A stretch of DNA of 64,000 nucleotides from Tolypeutes matacus (Eukaryota; Chordata; Mammalia; Cingulata; Chlamyphoridae), in contig JAKSZT010054399.1 in assembly GCA_026826555.1 (NCBI GenBank), forward strand, positions 8,699,559 to 8,763,558, in the 5' to 3' direction. Both the position numbers and the translations under genes were made by a program. Every line of letters begins with the position of its first letter. Position 1 is the first letter of the stretch. Under the pieces are notes generated by a model that made no database searches, had not been told where the DNA came from, and saw only the letters and a program-made list of their open reading frames with translations. Below, one piece after another: positions 47,631 to 59,582 of this stretch.

Positions 47631-48124
47631 TGTAGTGCTATGATCCACCAGTTGAATTATGTACCCTACAAAACACGTTCTTAATCTTAACCCACATTGT
47701 TGTGCATGCCAACCCGTTGAAAAATAGGACCTTTTGAAGATGCTATTTTTAGGTAAAGTGCGGTCCAACTAATCAGGATGATCCTTAATCCATATTACTG
47801 GAATCCTTTATAAGAAGAAATTGGGACACAGTGAGCCAGAGGGAAAGTCACACAGCAAGAGGCCGGAAGTCAATAGAAACCAAAAAAGAAGACATAAGAA
47901 GAGAGAGAGAGCTATGTGAGGGGAGGCAGAGATACAAGTCAAGGAAAACCAAGCATTGTGGCAAGCCAGAACCAGAATGCTACGGACTTTGGGAAGAAAG
48001 CCTTGGTCTTGCCGAAAACTTGATTTTGTACTTCAGCCATCAAAAGTGTGAGACAATAGATGTTTGTTATTTAAGCCAATCCTTGTGCGATATTTGTCAC
48101 AGAAGCCTGGCAAACTAAGAAAAC
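47631..48124 (+). mobile_element. MaLR-like LTR, sense
   Basis: TGTAGTGCTATG, TATGTACCCTACAAAACACG, ATAGGACCTTTTGAAGATGC, AACTAATCAGGATGATCC, CCTTTATAAGAAGAAATTGG, GGGAAGAAAGCC and GCCTGGCAAACTAAG follow the order of MST/MLT1-like LTRs in a lineage-typical version. No internal region and no clear TSD. Frames at 47831-48118 and 48064-48324 lie largely within it and are not genes. Confidence 0.8.
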
Positions 48125-48259
48125 AAGCAATGAGAAGAGCTAACAGTTCCCTTTTGAACTATCAAAATTTTAAGAAATTTGGGAAGTCCATATTGGAACC
48201 AATTGCTCTTCCCAATGTTTTAAGTGAAAATGGGGTCTGCTGTTCAACTATCTTACCCC

Positions 48260-48294
48260 AATTTGTACATATGCCTATTACATATGTACAAATT
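48260..48294. other. Perfect 14-bp inverted repeat, 7-nt loop
   Basis: Left arm AATTTGTACATATG (48260-48273), loop CCTATTA, right arm CATATGTACAAATT (48281-48294); complementarity is exact. It lies just outside an LTR and is not part of any element I recognise. Confidence 0.9.
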
Positions 48295-48554
48295 ATTAGT
48301 GTATATGCTAAGAAAATACACTAAAATGAATTTGATATCTATTTTTCCATGTACCTTAATCAGGTTTTGAGGAAAATTTGAGTATTTCTCATTGATTTTA
48401 GGAGGCATCATTAGCAAGAAGAAGTCAAGTTGAAAAATATGGTTGACATACTTCCATAGTTTGGAGGTATGAGGTAGAACTGGCTTCCTGGAGGAATTCC
48501 TTTAAGAGTATGGAGGATTTTGATTGGTCGAGTACAGTGAGAAAGGGAAACCAA

Positions 48555-48715
48555 CAATCAATGTGTGCCTATTATGTACCAGGAACTGCTATAAGCACTT
48601 CATATACATTATTTAACTTAATACACAATGAAATTCTCAAAGTAGGTGTTATTACTATTATATTAACAGTGACCTAATAGAAAGAGAGTCTTTAAGAAAT
48701 ATGTCCAAGGTGGAG
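48555..48715 (-). repeat. MIR SINE, antisense
   Basis: TGTGTGCCTATTATGTACCA, AGGAACTGCTATAAGCACTT and GTGTTATTACTATTATATTA are antisense MIR. Confidence 0.7.
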
Positions 48716-48719
48716 AAAA

Positions 48720-48965
48720 ATGTCTTGGTATGCTATTTTTTATATTTGCACATATTTTAAATGGAGGCATAAACCAAAATATTCTTATATTAAAAACAAA
48801 ACATGAACGAAATTTTTTTGAACAAGACACCTGTAGGTGAAAGGTAAAGGGACAGGTATAGAAACGAGACTTCTTTGGATATACCTTGCTCTGTAGATTT
48901 TATTTTGGAAACATATGAATATTTTACATAATCAATAAAAATTAAATATGAAAAAGAAATCTATA
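48720..48965 (+). mobile_element. L1 3'-UTR fragment, sense
   Basis: AAGGGACAGGTATAGAAACG, GATATACCTTGCTCTG and ATAATCAATAAAAATTAAAT resemble the terminal 3'-UTR of an old L1 with a short A-rich end. Confidence 0.5.
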
Positions 48966-48999
48966 TAATCTAAGTCCAAATGAAACAAATGATTTAAAT

Positions 49000-51535
49000 A
49001 TATATTAATTTGGTAAAACTAGGAAAGGGGGAATTTTTTCACGTGACATTACTACACAGTAATATGACTAAACATCTCTAGTGGAAGAGACCTTACAGAT
49101 AAAATGAACTATGAAAAAAATATTTAACTGTTTCCAGTAATAACAGTGTGGGCAGTAGAATTGGCATTGGTATTCCAAAACAGATGAGCATGAATTCTGC
49201 AACAAAATAAATCAGTACTTAGTGGCTGATTAGAACTAAAATTTTCATTGTGATTTGGACATATAAGATGGATGAGTTTAAGTAAAAATCCTGGAGTCCT
49301 CAATCTTATTTCAAAATATTCTACTACATTTGATCCTCCGATTTTTTTTAGGCCAGTAAAAAGAATTTATTTGGGAAATGGGGGAAAGAACAGAGCTTGC
49401 TGAGAAATGGGAGAGAAAGAAGGAAATACACACCAAGATTTGGTGCAGGCTCTTTTGGGCAGAGAGCCTGATCCTCTGATTTTAACGACAGAGTAGAGAA
49501 GTAGTATCTTTTGAATTTTGGACTTTCTGATAATAATGAATTTGAAAGCTCTTGCTTACTTTCACCATAAGCTTTATCATTTTTTTTCTGTTTTGTACAA
49601 TACCTAGTAGAAGTTCTCATAAATATTCTCTGAGAATCATGTATGGCAAATGAAACCCCTGAGTTGATTTAACGATTTGTCTTGACTACTAGAAAATGAA
49701 TCGAAGTTATTACTTTACTTGGATAGTTGATAAAACCAGGCTTTACCTAACAGGTAACTCATGAAACAGAGGGCCAGTCTTGCAATAAATTCTAGAAAAT
49801 TCTCATTTTTTCAGGGGTGAGAAGAAACTGGTAAGTTTGATTGTGTGGCAGAAATATCAGCTCTAAAATGTGGCCCTTTAGCTGCAAAGATTTGAGAACA
49901 AATGAAATATAGCTCTCGTGTGGCAATATGCAGGGTGCCTAAGGCAAAGCTCACTGAGAAGATGACCTAGCTGACTTGAGAATTCTGAATTTGTTGCTCT
50001 CCATCTGCAATGGCCATGGGAAGTACAGGAAAGGGAAAACTGTTTCTCTTCCCCTACAAATGTGTTTTGTAGCACTGCACCCCAGGATCATGGAGTAGAG
50101 TACTTATAGAGACTGACACATTGATCATTCATACATTGAAACATCACATTGCATCACATCTTCTCAACTGGATAGCGGAAGGAAATCAGAAGAGGGTGGC
50201 CACATTCAATGATCTGAATTCTTTGGAGACAGCTCAGTACTCTGCAAGTCAAAAGAAGAATAAATTTTTACGGAAGACTTCTCACTGCATCTGCTTCATA
50301 TTAAACACTGTCAAATAACTTGCAACTTTCTTTGATCTGAATGAAGTCTCTATATTACTTTAGTGACCTTTAGCACATCTCTCCTTGACTTCCACTCTTT
50401 TCTCTTTTATTCTATTTCTGCCTACAAATGTTCATGCTTCATTTTTCCCATGTGCGGTATATGTGTGCAAAGAGGGAGAATCAAATGCCTTAGTTGGTTT
50501 TGTTTAATGAATGTATGAAAACCAATCAGTGCTACAAGAACTTGAAAAAAATGAAGAAGACACAAGAAGTTAAATAAAAGCAATAAATATAAATATTTAT
50601 ATTATATTATGGGATATATACGTATTCTCTTTCTGATGATTTATGGGTTATAAAAGACAAATCACACAAAATCTGCATCTAATGATGTATATCTCTTCTG
50701 GGAGTAATGGTAATGATTTTTAAAACTTGGGAGCAAAAGGATCAACAAAATACAAGGATAAACAACAGAGTATATAGTGAAAATAAATATTCTGTGGGAA
50801 AGAGAAATAAAAAGTTAGAAATCGACAGAAAAAGAAAAAAGGAGAAAATTGAAATTATATAGACAAGATGGATTCTGGTATTTCATTCTTAAAGAAGAAT
50901 GTAACAAACTAGCAAAATAAGAACACTAATTGTGTGCAACAAAAAGTATACTTATAATAAAGTTATTACAGTAAATTTACTAGGAATTCTTAGCTGATTG
51001 TGTATCATGGCAGAAGAACAATAAGAAGGGTATTATTTATTGTCTATAAGCTGAATTCAACTTTTTAACAGTTAGGTTATTGTGAATAACTGAGAAGTCC
51101 CAAGACACAAAATATTTTATTGTCACACCCAATATCAATTTTCCACCACCATTTGCTTGAAATAACATAAAATATGAGGAATATATTAAAATGCCCTAAA
51201 AATACTTGGGAAGGTCAAAAGCATAAATAAGAATAAACAAGCACTCTATACTTTGGAACTTTTTAAATTTAAATACATATTAAAAGATATAAAACTTCCA
51301 ACAAGTTCTCATTTTTTCTCAAATAGTTCTAATAATCTAAACAACTTTTCTGTAGGGTAGAACAAATTTCTGTTTGAAATGAACTCAGAACAGTAATGTT
51401 CTCAGAATACAAGCTTCTATACTATTTGTATACCAAAATAAGTTATAAACATTACAATCCTAATCTTTTGAAGGTCCACATATTCCAATATAATAATAAA
51501 ATATGGTAGAATGCAGAACGGCAAATGAATTGGTT
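49000..51535. other. No recognisable feature
   Basis: AT-rich intergenic sequence. Frames at 49348-49620 and 50121-50318 have no domain, no splice context and no homology I recognise. The part at 50550-50930 is especially A-rich. Confidence 0.5.
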
Positions 51536-51539
51536 GTAG

Positions 51540-51850
51540 GATAGTCAGATAATACAATTGTACGTTCAGAGCCAAATTCTGCTTTGTTTAGGATTCAAAA
51601 CAAGGGATGTTTTTGGCCTTGCATTCATTTCACCCATTGAGGCCGACAGAGTTCACTTAAAAGGATTTGATTATTTGCTATATGTAGATATGTCACCATC
51701 AGCATCTAACACTGTTAGCAGAGTTACTCTTTAGTGGGCTCCCTCCTCCTGCAAAAGCAGTATAATTCTAATGTGCCCCAACATACTTGCTGCAAATCAC
51801 AAATATGAACCCATTCATTTGATAGAAGAATTGCATTTGAAAAATAATAT
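51540..51850. promoter_or_regulatory. Candidate conserved noncoding element
   Basis: Repeat-free, high-complexity patch with CATTCATTTCACCCATTGAG, ATGTCACCATCAGCATC and GGGCTCCCTCCTCCTGC. No gene or repeat identity seen. Low-confidence inference. Confidence 0.25.
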
Positions 51851-51989
51851 TAGCACTCTGATCGATCCTCACTCAAAGCACTTTATTTTATCCCTTTCCA
51901 CCACCTCTTCATTTCCCCAAAGTTTCAAATGACAACTAAATGTACTTTACAGAGAGCATTTAATTCTGAATATCCCATTTAGTTCATCC

Positions 51990-52460
51990 TTGGCATGCAG
52001 AAAGAATTTTAACTAATTAGTGATTAGGAAAAACTGTTATACCCTTAGATGAAAGAAGCTACAGCACACTAACTTATTCATTATCATCATCACAAAGTTG
52101 TAAGTATAACATTGCATTAATTATGGTTTTGCGTAGATGATAAGTATGAGACAATTAACACCGGTGATATTTTTCAGTGTTGGCAGGCCTCTTGGTTTGT
52201 GAAGTCATGAAAAATTGTTGATGCGAGACAATGCTACACTATGGATTTTATCAATCCATGGTGTCCTCAATTTGGTATATATCCCCAATTCCTTTTAATT
52301 CAACAGCGTGTTATGCTATGGGATATATCATTCACCAAGCTTCTCCCCTGCCCCAAAGTTCTGCTGTAAATAGCTCAATGGGTTTCTGTCATGGGAAGTA
52401 ACTAGAGGATTAATTAAATCACTCCATCAACTTTGCCTCTCTTGCTAGCCTTATTTATAG
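51990..52460. promoter_or_regulatory. Candidate conserved noncoding element, homeodomain-site cluster
   Basis: Repeat-free patch with four homeodomain-type cores: CTAATTAG (52013-52020, palindrome), ATTAATTA (52116-52123), ACAATTAAC (near 52151) and TTAATTAA (52410-52417, palindrome). Function and conservation are inferred only. Confidence 0.35.
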
Positions 52461-52589
52461 GGTTCTCATACCTGAAATTAAAAGTTTTCTTTTGCCTACA
52501 GAGTCAATGGCATCAACAAATAATTAAGTGTCCCAGAACTAAGCTACCATCATCCTATTAAAAAAAAAACCCTGTTGAAGCAATAGTGA

Positions 52590-53110
52590 AGCTCTGCAAA
52601 TCTTTTCCTCAGACTCTGTTGTTTAAAACCCTTCGGTGGCTTCCCATTATCATAGAACAGAGTGTTAGTGTAAAAGGGCTTTTATCCTTGGGATCTGACC
52701 CAATCTATCTTTAACTTCTCGTGCATCTCCACTTTACCACTTCCCCTACTTCGGCTGCATAAGTGCATGTCTACACACACACACCCATACACACACATGC
52801 ACCCAAACAGTGTTCCAAGAGCAAGGGATAATCCATGTTCCCTGAGTGTCCATAAATTTCTGCATTTTTCCAGAAGGCCTTCTCTCCCTTGTCACCATTT
52901 GAAAATCTTTTCGTGCTCTTCAAATGCCATCTTTTTTCAGTTTTCTTCAGCACCCCAGGCAGAGTCTATCCATTCTGTATCTATAAGGTCTAATTTACCC
53001 CTCTGTTAAGCATTTATTAGTAGTATTATAATCTTATTTTTGTTATTCTTTGTGTTTCTACATCTACCATCAATGTTGGAACTCCTGAAAAGCAAGAAGA
53101 AAAGAGAGAT
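52590..53110 (+). mobile_element. L2 LINE 3' region, sense
   Basis: AAAACCCTTCGGTGGCTTCC is a signature L2 block; GGGATCTGACCCAATC and CAGAAGGCCTTCTCTCCC follow in the right order. A short CA-rich tract lies at 52767-52800. Confidence 0.7.
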
Positions 53111-53129
53111 TTAATAATTTTCATGAAGT

Positions 53130-53280
53130 CTACCAAACTTTGAAATAAGTATTATTCACCCTGAGATAAAACTGAGTAACAGAGATGTCATTTAATGACC
53201 GAGGCCATAGAACTAGTGAACGACAGAGAATCTTGAACCCGAGTCCATCTGCCTCCAAAGCCTTCCACTGTGCATCCAAT
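53130..53280 (-). repeat. MIR SINE, antisense
   Basis: AAGTATTATTCACCCTGAGA, ATGACCGAGGCCATAGAACT and TTGAACCCGAGTCCATCTGC are antisense MIR. Confidence 0.65.
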
Positions 53281-53385
53281 ACTATCTTTTAAAGTTTTGA
53301 ACCACAAGTCCCTGGCATGGTCCCTGGAAAAACAACATTAAATTAATAAATGAATGGAAGGATGGATGAATAAAACTCATGTGGC
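53280..53385 (+). repeat. L2-like LINE 3' tip
   Basis: CCCTGGCATGGTCCCTGG followed by TAAATTAATAAATGAATGGA resembles the terminal L2 3'-UTR. It abuts an antisense MIR. Confidence 0.45.
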
Positions 53386-53850
53386 ATGTATGGAATGACC
53401 CAGATGGTAGAGATGGAGCACTCCAAGAGCACTAGGAGAACCCCCTAGGGGTCTCTACCTTCCAAGCTCTTCCTTTCTCCAGCTGCCTTGTACTGACTGA
53501 TAACATACATGATGTCTTTCATGGCCATGAATCCTCACCAGGGATCTCTTTCCAGGGATCTGCCATGACGGCAATTGTGGGAGCCTATGAGGTGGTTATC
53601 ATTACTCAAGCCCCTGCTGCTCTGGCATCTCCCAGTGTTTTGGGCTTCATGTTCTTCTTTACCTTACTAGCTTTTTGGTTTTTGTTGTTTTTTTTTTTTT
53701 GTTTTCTTTTTACATATTCCATTATTTTATATTTTATTTATTTATTTTTGTACATGGTAACATGACGTTATAAAAAGAGTGTAAGTAATGATTCCTCAAT
53801 ATAAAGAATGACTTTTTTGGTCCTCTTACTGCCTGGGTATCGTTGGACAG

Positions 53851-54294
53851 TATATTAACCAGGGATCTCCAGAGAAGCAGCACCAACAGGATGTATGTGT
53901 TAAGAGATTTATTATAGGAATTGGCTCACACGGCTGTAGAATTGGCAAGTCTGTATTCCATAGAGCAGGCTGCAAGCTGGGAACTTCAATGAAGGTGAAG
54001 TTGTTCTCCTTAGGGGAAGCTGGTGGGCTAAAGAAGAGCCAGAAATTCTTTTTCCTGATTGCTGAAATCCTCGTTCCAAGACCTCCAGGTGATTGGATGA
54101 GGAGACTCACCTCATCGCCGAGGGCAAACGCCTATATTACTGTAGATGCAGGCAAGCATAGATACAATCGACTGGCTATAGGTGCTAGTCCATCTACGAA
54201 ATACCCTCACAGTAGCAATCAGGCCAGAGCTTGTCTGATCAAACAACTGGACACCATGACCTAGCCCAGTTGACACTTGAACTTTACCAACAGA
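53851..54294 (-). mobile_element. ERVL-class LTR (MLT2-like), antisense
   Basis: Antisense blocks CAGGGATCTCCAGAGAAGC, GAATTGGCTCACACGGCTG, AGACCTCCAGGTGATTGGAT, CTACGAAATACCCTCACAG and CATGACCTAGCCCAGTTGAC. GACAG occurs at 53846-53850 and 54295-54299, a possible 5-bp TSD, though the ends are not canonical TG/CA with these borders. Probably solo. Same family as 59.6 kb. Confidence 0.75.
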
Positions 54295-54939
54295 GACAGG
54301 TTGATATAACATCCGTGAGCATACTTTTATCAAAGTAGAAAATGGGGTTAATAATACAGAATTCAGGTAGTAGTTGGGATAATTACATGAGACATGCATG
54401 AAAATTACCCAACACTGAAATAAAGTAGGCCCTACTTGAATATTCACTTCCTCATCCCTTAGCTGTGCCTAATACTTAAGATCATTTGGCACTGTCACAC
54501 TGCACTTTCAATTTTTCAGGCCAGGGGCTGTACCTGAGCAAATTTAGCTGTCAGAGATTGGCCCAGGTAGCGTCTGTGTGAGATTAATAACTTTTACTTA
54601 CCTAAAGGAAGAAATTCTAGCTTAAATGAAGATTCTCCAAATGAAAGCATTGCTCATCACTTTACCAGTTCCTCCAGGGGGGCTCTACAGCCTCCCTAGA
54701 ATTCATTTCTTGACCGTGTCTATTAAGAAGCAAAATTATAAATCTTCCAAATGCAAATAAACTGTTGTGCAGTGTCCACCAACTTGTTCCCAGACACCCA
54801 AATGTCAGTCTGCTCCAGTTTATGGTTTGCCTTCTCTGCTTGCCTCTTTATGCATTCAAATTGACAAATGCCCTTGTACATTGTTTTTAACCTGCCCATA
54901 TCTAATGCATCAGTATCTTGTTATGTTTCCTTTTATTTC

Positions 54940-55260
54940 ATTGCTTGCAATGCTGCTATCAGCAGCATGGAATTGCCAAAGCACTAAGCAGTCCAATTTT
55001 TCTTTAATTTCTCAGAAAATTGACAGTTTTATGAACTGTCTCTTTACCTATGCCCCATAAACATGTCAGGCTGTGGGAAACCATTCTAATTAAATCCCAA
55101 GGGGACTGCAATGGAAGATTATAGCTTCTTGGCAGGTTATTAAAAAACAGTTGTTCATATATACACAAGTATCTGTACTGGAACCTAACATTTGACAGAA
55201 TGGTCAAGGAATTAACTCCACTAGCAGCTCCAGCTCAAATTGACTGAACAGAGATGAGGA
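54940..55260. promoter_or_regulatory. Candidate conserved noncoding element
   Basis: Complex, repeat-free sequence rich in short motifs: the near-palindrome TGCTGCTATCAGCAGCA, the inverted pair ACAGTTTTATGAACTGT (55023-55039), CTAATTAAAT (homeodomain core) and CAGCTCAAATTGACTGAAC. Conservation could not be tested; this is inference from texture. Confidence 0.3.
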
Positions 55261-55264
55261 AATT

Positions 55265-56999
55265 GAGTGGGAGAAGAAGACTGTTCCATTCAAGTTTTTA
55301 TTTTTATATCCTTTGTGAGTTTCTCTAGATTTACAGATGGCTTGAAAGGTGTCTGAGGCTATCACCTTCCTCGGTGGACTTTTTATACACCTGCTGGGGG
55401 GAATTTATACAACTATTGTCTTTCCAATGAATAATTTCTGATATCAGGATTCTCTTGGAATACATATAATTGAGCTGTAGAAAACAAATACAAAAAGGAG
55501 AACTTTTTTCCTTTTACAAACTCACAACAGAAGCATCTGGTAGAAGGGAAATCAAATTTAAATTTTAAAAAAGGTAATTCTTGTTCATGAAACTACTTTC
55601 CAGAAAGCATTTACATTTTTGCCAAATGAGCTATGCATTCTAACATGATAAGTAAATATTTCACCCCAGTTGAAAAGAACCATTATTTAGATGGTTAAAT
55701 TAAAGTCCACTATTAAGAAGGATGATTTGTTAAGTTCTCAATGGACTATATGGTTCTTAGAAATGATGATGATATTTAGTTAAGTGTTTGAATTGGGGAT
55801 TATGTACCAGCTAAATAATGATTCTGCTTGACATATTCAATAGTTGTTAAAGTGTGATTCTGAAAATGTGCCTTCCCACCTCCTAATGAAAAACAGACTG
55901 TTGTATAGGACATCATGCTCATACTTGACAGATATATTTCTCCTCTAAAGGAGACAATTCCCTTTTCTCTCTTTTATGGCCACAGAGTGTACCAAAAATT
56001 CCTGGTAAATACAAGAAAAATTCATGCCCCTGGGCTAAAAGAAAATTTAAATAAAAAGTATGGCTGGGTCATTGCAAACCCACTGTCACTACTATAAAAT
56101 CAGCCCAAAGTGTCTCCCCTAAAATTAAGGAGCAAGTAGTGACATTTTTGTAAATTAAAATTCCACTGCAGTTCACCTGGAACTTAAGCCAGTTGACAGT
56201 CAATTCTACTAAAATGAACTTTGAGATTATTCATAAAGCAGGTCCTATTGCTTATAAACAACATAGTATTTTGGAAGACAAACTGAGAAAATAGAATCCA
56301 ATGATTGGGAAATTAAATTGATTTGGGATATACATATATTCTATTCTGTTTTTTTTCCTACCTATTTCAATTTGCTTCCATCCTCAATGTCCCCTTGTTT
56401 TCTAGAATCCTTTTTCTCTGCCTAAAAACATGTCAATTCTCCTACAACCTGATAAAAAATTCTTCCCTTGATTCTACTTCATCCTGAGGCCACTATCTCC
56501 TCCTTTGCAAAAATATTCAGTTCTTCTGATTCTAGTTGTCCTATCTGCCCACCTGATTCAGGCTTCCTCTCTGCCACTTCCAAAACTCTGCTTAAGAACC
56601 ATGGGCTCCTATTAAGAAGTGACCCTAAAGGACAAACTAGAGATTTTCCAGGCATTTCACCTGGCAATGATATGCCTATCTAGCTCTTGCCTTGGGAATC
56701 TGCCAGTATTTATCTTGCCTGTAACTCTCCATCACTTGTTGATATCCTGTATCTAGCCTTTGGATTCTGCTTATAGTCAGCTATTGACCCTTCCATGATA
56801 AAGCACCCAGATGCATTATCTTTCGAGTAATGATTTTACAAGGATTTTCCAGACTTCAGCCTCATGACTCTGATAACCCAATTACCAGGCATTCCTTGCC
56901 AGCTGCATATTTGATGAATTCTACCTATATCGCACCCTTTGTTGTGTCCATGAGTACACAATTGCAAGAAGTGATGGCCTTTTCCCACGTCCTTCTCTA
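55265..56999. other. No recognisable gene
   Basis: AT-rich and unassigned to about 56340, then a pyrimidine-rich stretch to 57000 that could be an old LTR or LINE. Short frames have no protein-like features. Confidence 0.4.
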
Positions 57000-57960
57000 T
57001 ATAACCTCTCAACTGAGTTGAGAATTCCTCCTCTCTTAGTTTTTATGCTACCAAACCATTTTGATTTCTCCTAACTCTAGAATTCTCTTTCTTAGTCTCC
57101 TTCAAGGATGTCTCCTAGTCTTTCTTCCCTTTAAAAGATAAGGACTATTCAAGATTCGATAATAAGCCATCCTTGTCTTTCTACAATCTCTCAAAATGAT
57201 ATTCCCTGCTATGGCTTCTATTTTAATCTCAATACCAAAGACTGCCAAATATATGTTTGCACTTGCCTCTTTATGCCTTTGGGACATTTATATTTTGATA
57301 CCTGCCTATCTTAATATTTCTCAAATATTAATGTCTCCACAATCGCAACTGCTTTTTCTGACCTCCCTATTCCTGTTGAAAGACTATTTTTCCAGCCTCC
57401 AAGATTTATTAACATTTCTTATTCCTAATTTTTCCCAAAACCCCTATGTTCAATCATACCCAAGTACTGTTTGTTTTACCTCTAAAACATTACTCACATT
57501 TATCCAATCCTGTCCAATTCAACTGAAATTTTCGTTACCTTATTGCACATATTGCAAGAACCTTATAATTCATTTATTTGCAGTTTCTTCTCATCTAACA
57601 TGAGATTTTTAAATTTACCTTCCTAAAATTCACTTGCACTCAAGTCATCTTTTGGGTTAAAAATGTGAACTAATAATACTAGGAAAATTCTTCATACCCA
57701 AAAGTTTTTAGACTCTGTTCTCTACCTCCATGCTCTGCTTTCAAACTATGTTTTTGCTTTCACTAGCATCCCAAACCAACCCCACAGAAATGTTCCCCTA
57801 TCTCATTCTCCCCAACATTTATAAATGCCTTTGTTTATGTTTTTCCTCACCTTCAAAGTTCTTTTCTACCATCTCAGATAAAGAGAAAAACATATTAGTT
57901 ACCCTTTTAGACTAAAACTATCAATTTTATTACTAATCAATAAAGTTGATGATGGGTTAA
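57000..57960 (+). repeat. Pyrimidine-rich, possible diverged L2
   Basis: C/T-rich text with weak L2 likeness (for example CTTATTCCTAATTTTTCCC and TTATCCAATCCTGTCC). Frames of up to 135 codons (57196-57603) show no recognisable domain. Assignment is tentative. Confidence 0.3.
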
Positions 57961-58398
57961 GTTGATGAAAGAAATCATTAGTTTATATTTGTACAGAAGA
58001 GAATGGTTTTAAACATGTTATGAAACTAAAATTCTTATATCTGGCTTATTAGAAAAATAATAAGCAAAAGCAATCTTTTTTTAAATTTCTAGCTGTTACA
58101 ATTTCCACACACAAAAATTGATTCTTCAAATGCAAATGCAAACTCCCTTGATTCTTCTTATCCAAACATAGGATAAATTTCCATTCCTGACAGTTTTTGT
58201 GGGTTACTGTTATGTCATTACCACAATTACTTTAAGATGTGAAAGAAATTAATCGGAAAACCAGACTCTACCTCAAATAACAGAACTATAAACTTGTGCA
58301 AAACTGTAGTATCGAAGTGCAGTGGGCATTTATGGCAATTGATTGTATAGCTCAAGGTTCAAATCCACTTTAATCTCAATAATTTGCATTATCTTGAT

Positions 58399-58590
58399 CA
58401 GCCCTGTCCAAGAGAACATACTGTGATGAAGAAAATACTCCCTAAATCTGCATTGTCCAACATAATATCAACTAGATCCATGTGACTGTTAAACCCTTGA
58501 AATGTAGTTAGTGTGACTGAGGAACTGAATTTTTTATTTTATTTTAATTAATTTAAATTAATTAATATATGTATCTATTGGGCAGTGCAG
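58399..58590 (+). mobile_element. hAT-Charlie-type nonautonomous DNA transposon
   Basis: Starts CAGCCCTGTCCAAGAGAA and ends TATTGGGCAGTGCAG; contains CTTGAAATGTAGTTAGTG and TGACTGAGGAACTGAAT, typical of a MER-type hAT element. Flanks ATCTTGAT and ATCTAAAT match at 6 of 8 bases, consistent with the 8-bp hAT TSD. A 22-bp perfect AT palindrome lies inside (58544-58565). Confidence 0.7.
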
Positions 58591-58734
58591 ATCTAAATGA
58601 TTGCTTCCATCTTTTACTTCTACATATTAATTGGTATTGACATTTTCAGTAACGAATGGACAAAAGCAAAGAACAGAAGTAGATCATTCACAAATGAAAA
58701 CATAATTAGTAATAATCATAGTAATAGCTACTGA

Positions 58735-58980
58735 ACACCTATGTATTCTGAGCAATTTTCTGAGGTCTTTACATGTATTATCTGATTTAATACTCCATCT
58801 ATCCCCATGAGGTAGGTGCTAAAATTATTTGGATTTTGTAAAGCAGGACAGAATCCCAGAGAAGTTAATTAACTTCCTCAGTAACACCATCTAGTAAATG
58901 GAAGATCCAGAACTTGAATTCAGGTGATCTGACTCCAGAGCTCATGCAATTGCCCTTAACCACTACACTTGTTAGTCAAA
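58735..58980 (-). repeat. MIR SINE, antisense
   Basis: Good antisense MIR: GAGCAATTTTCTGAGGTC, TGTATTATCTGATTTAATAC, CATGAGGTAGGTGCT, GAAGTTAATTAACTTCC, ATCTGACTCCAGAGCTC and CCTTAACCACTACACT. Confidence 0.75.
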
Positions 58981-58984
58981 AACT

Positions 58985-59580
58985 ATCCAACCTCTTTAGT
59001 AATCAAACAAAGACAAAATAAAGCAGGTTACAACTTGTCACTCGTTAAACTAGTAAACCTTTAAAAGATTATAGTATCTAATAAATAATCTTATTTACTG
59101 CAGGTAGAATAATGATTAAGCAGTTGACCTATATGACTATAAGAACTAAGAATCACAATAATTTTCAAATCTGTAATCAGTTCCCATTTTAAGACATTTA
59201 TCCTAGAGAGAAAGAAAACTTTTAAATGAAAATATACACAGATATTCATAAGTGGCCATCATTTCACAAATACAGAAAATTGGATAAAACAGTGTTTAAT
59301 AACAGGCTAACAGGAGAATTATGATACCCATAGAATAATGAACAAATAATAAAAATAATGTTTAAATGATAAAATGGGAAAGTTTATGATATTAGGCAGA
59401 CAGAAAATTGAATTTGTGCATATTTTGACAACTATTAAAACTTAAGCATGTAAGATGAAATGATTACTCATAAAATTATGTTAATTATAATATAGTGTTA
59501 GAAACAACGTGCTTTTCCTCTACCCTCCAGATTAAGACCACAGACAGGAGATTTGAATACAAGGGGTCATTCTCTCCCGT
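58985..59580. other. No recognisable feature
   Basis: AT-rich. Contains text weakly like an L1 3' region (59180-59350), too diverged to assign. Confidence 0.4.
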
Positions 59581-59582
59581 AT

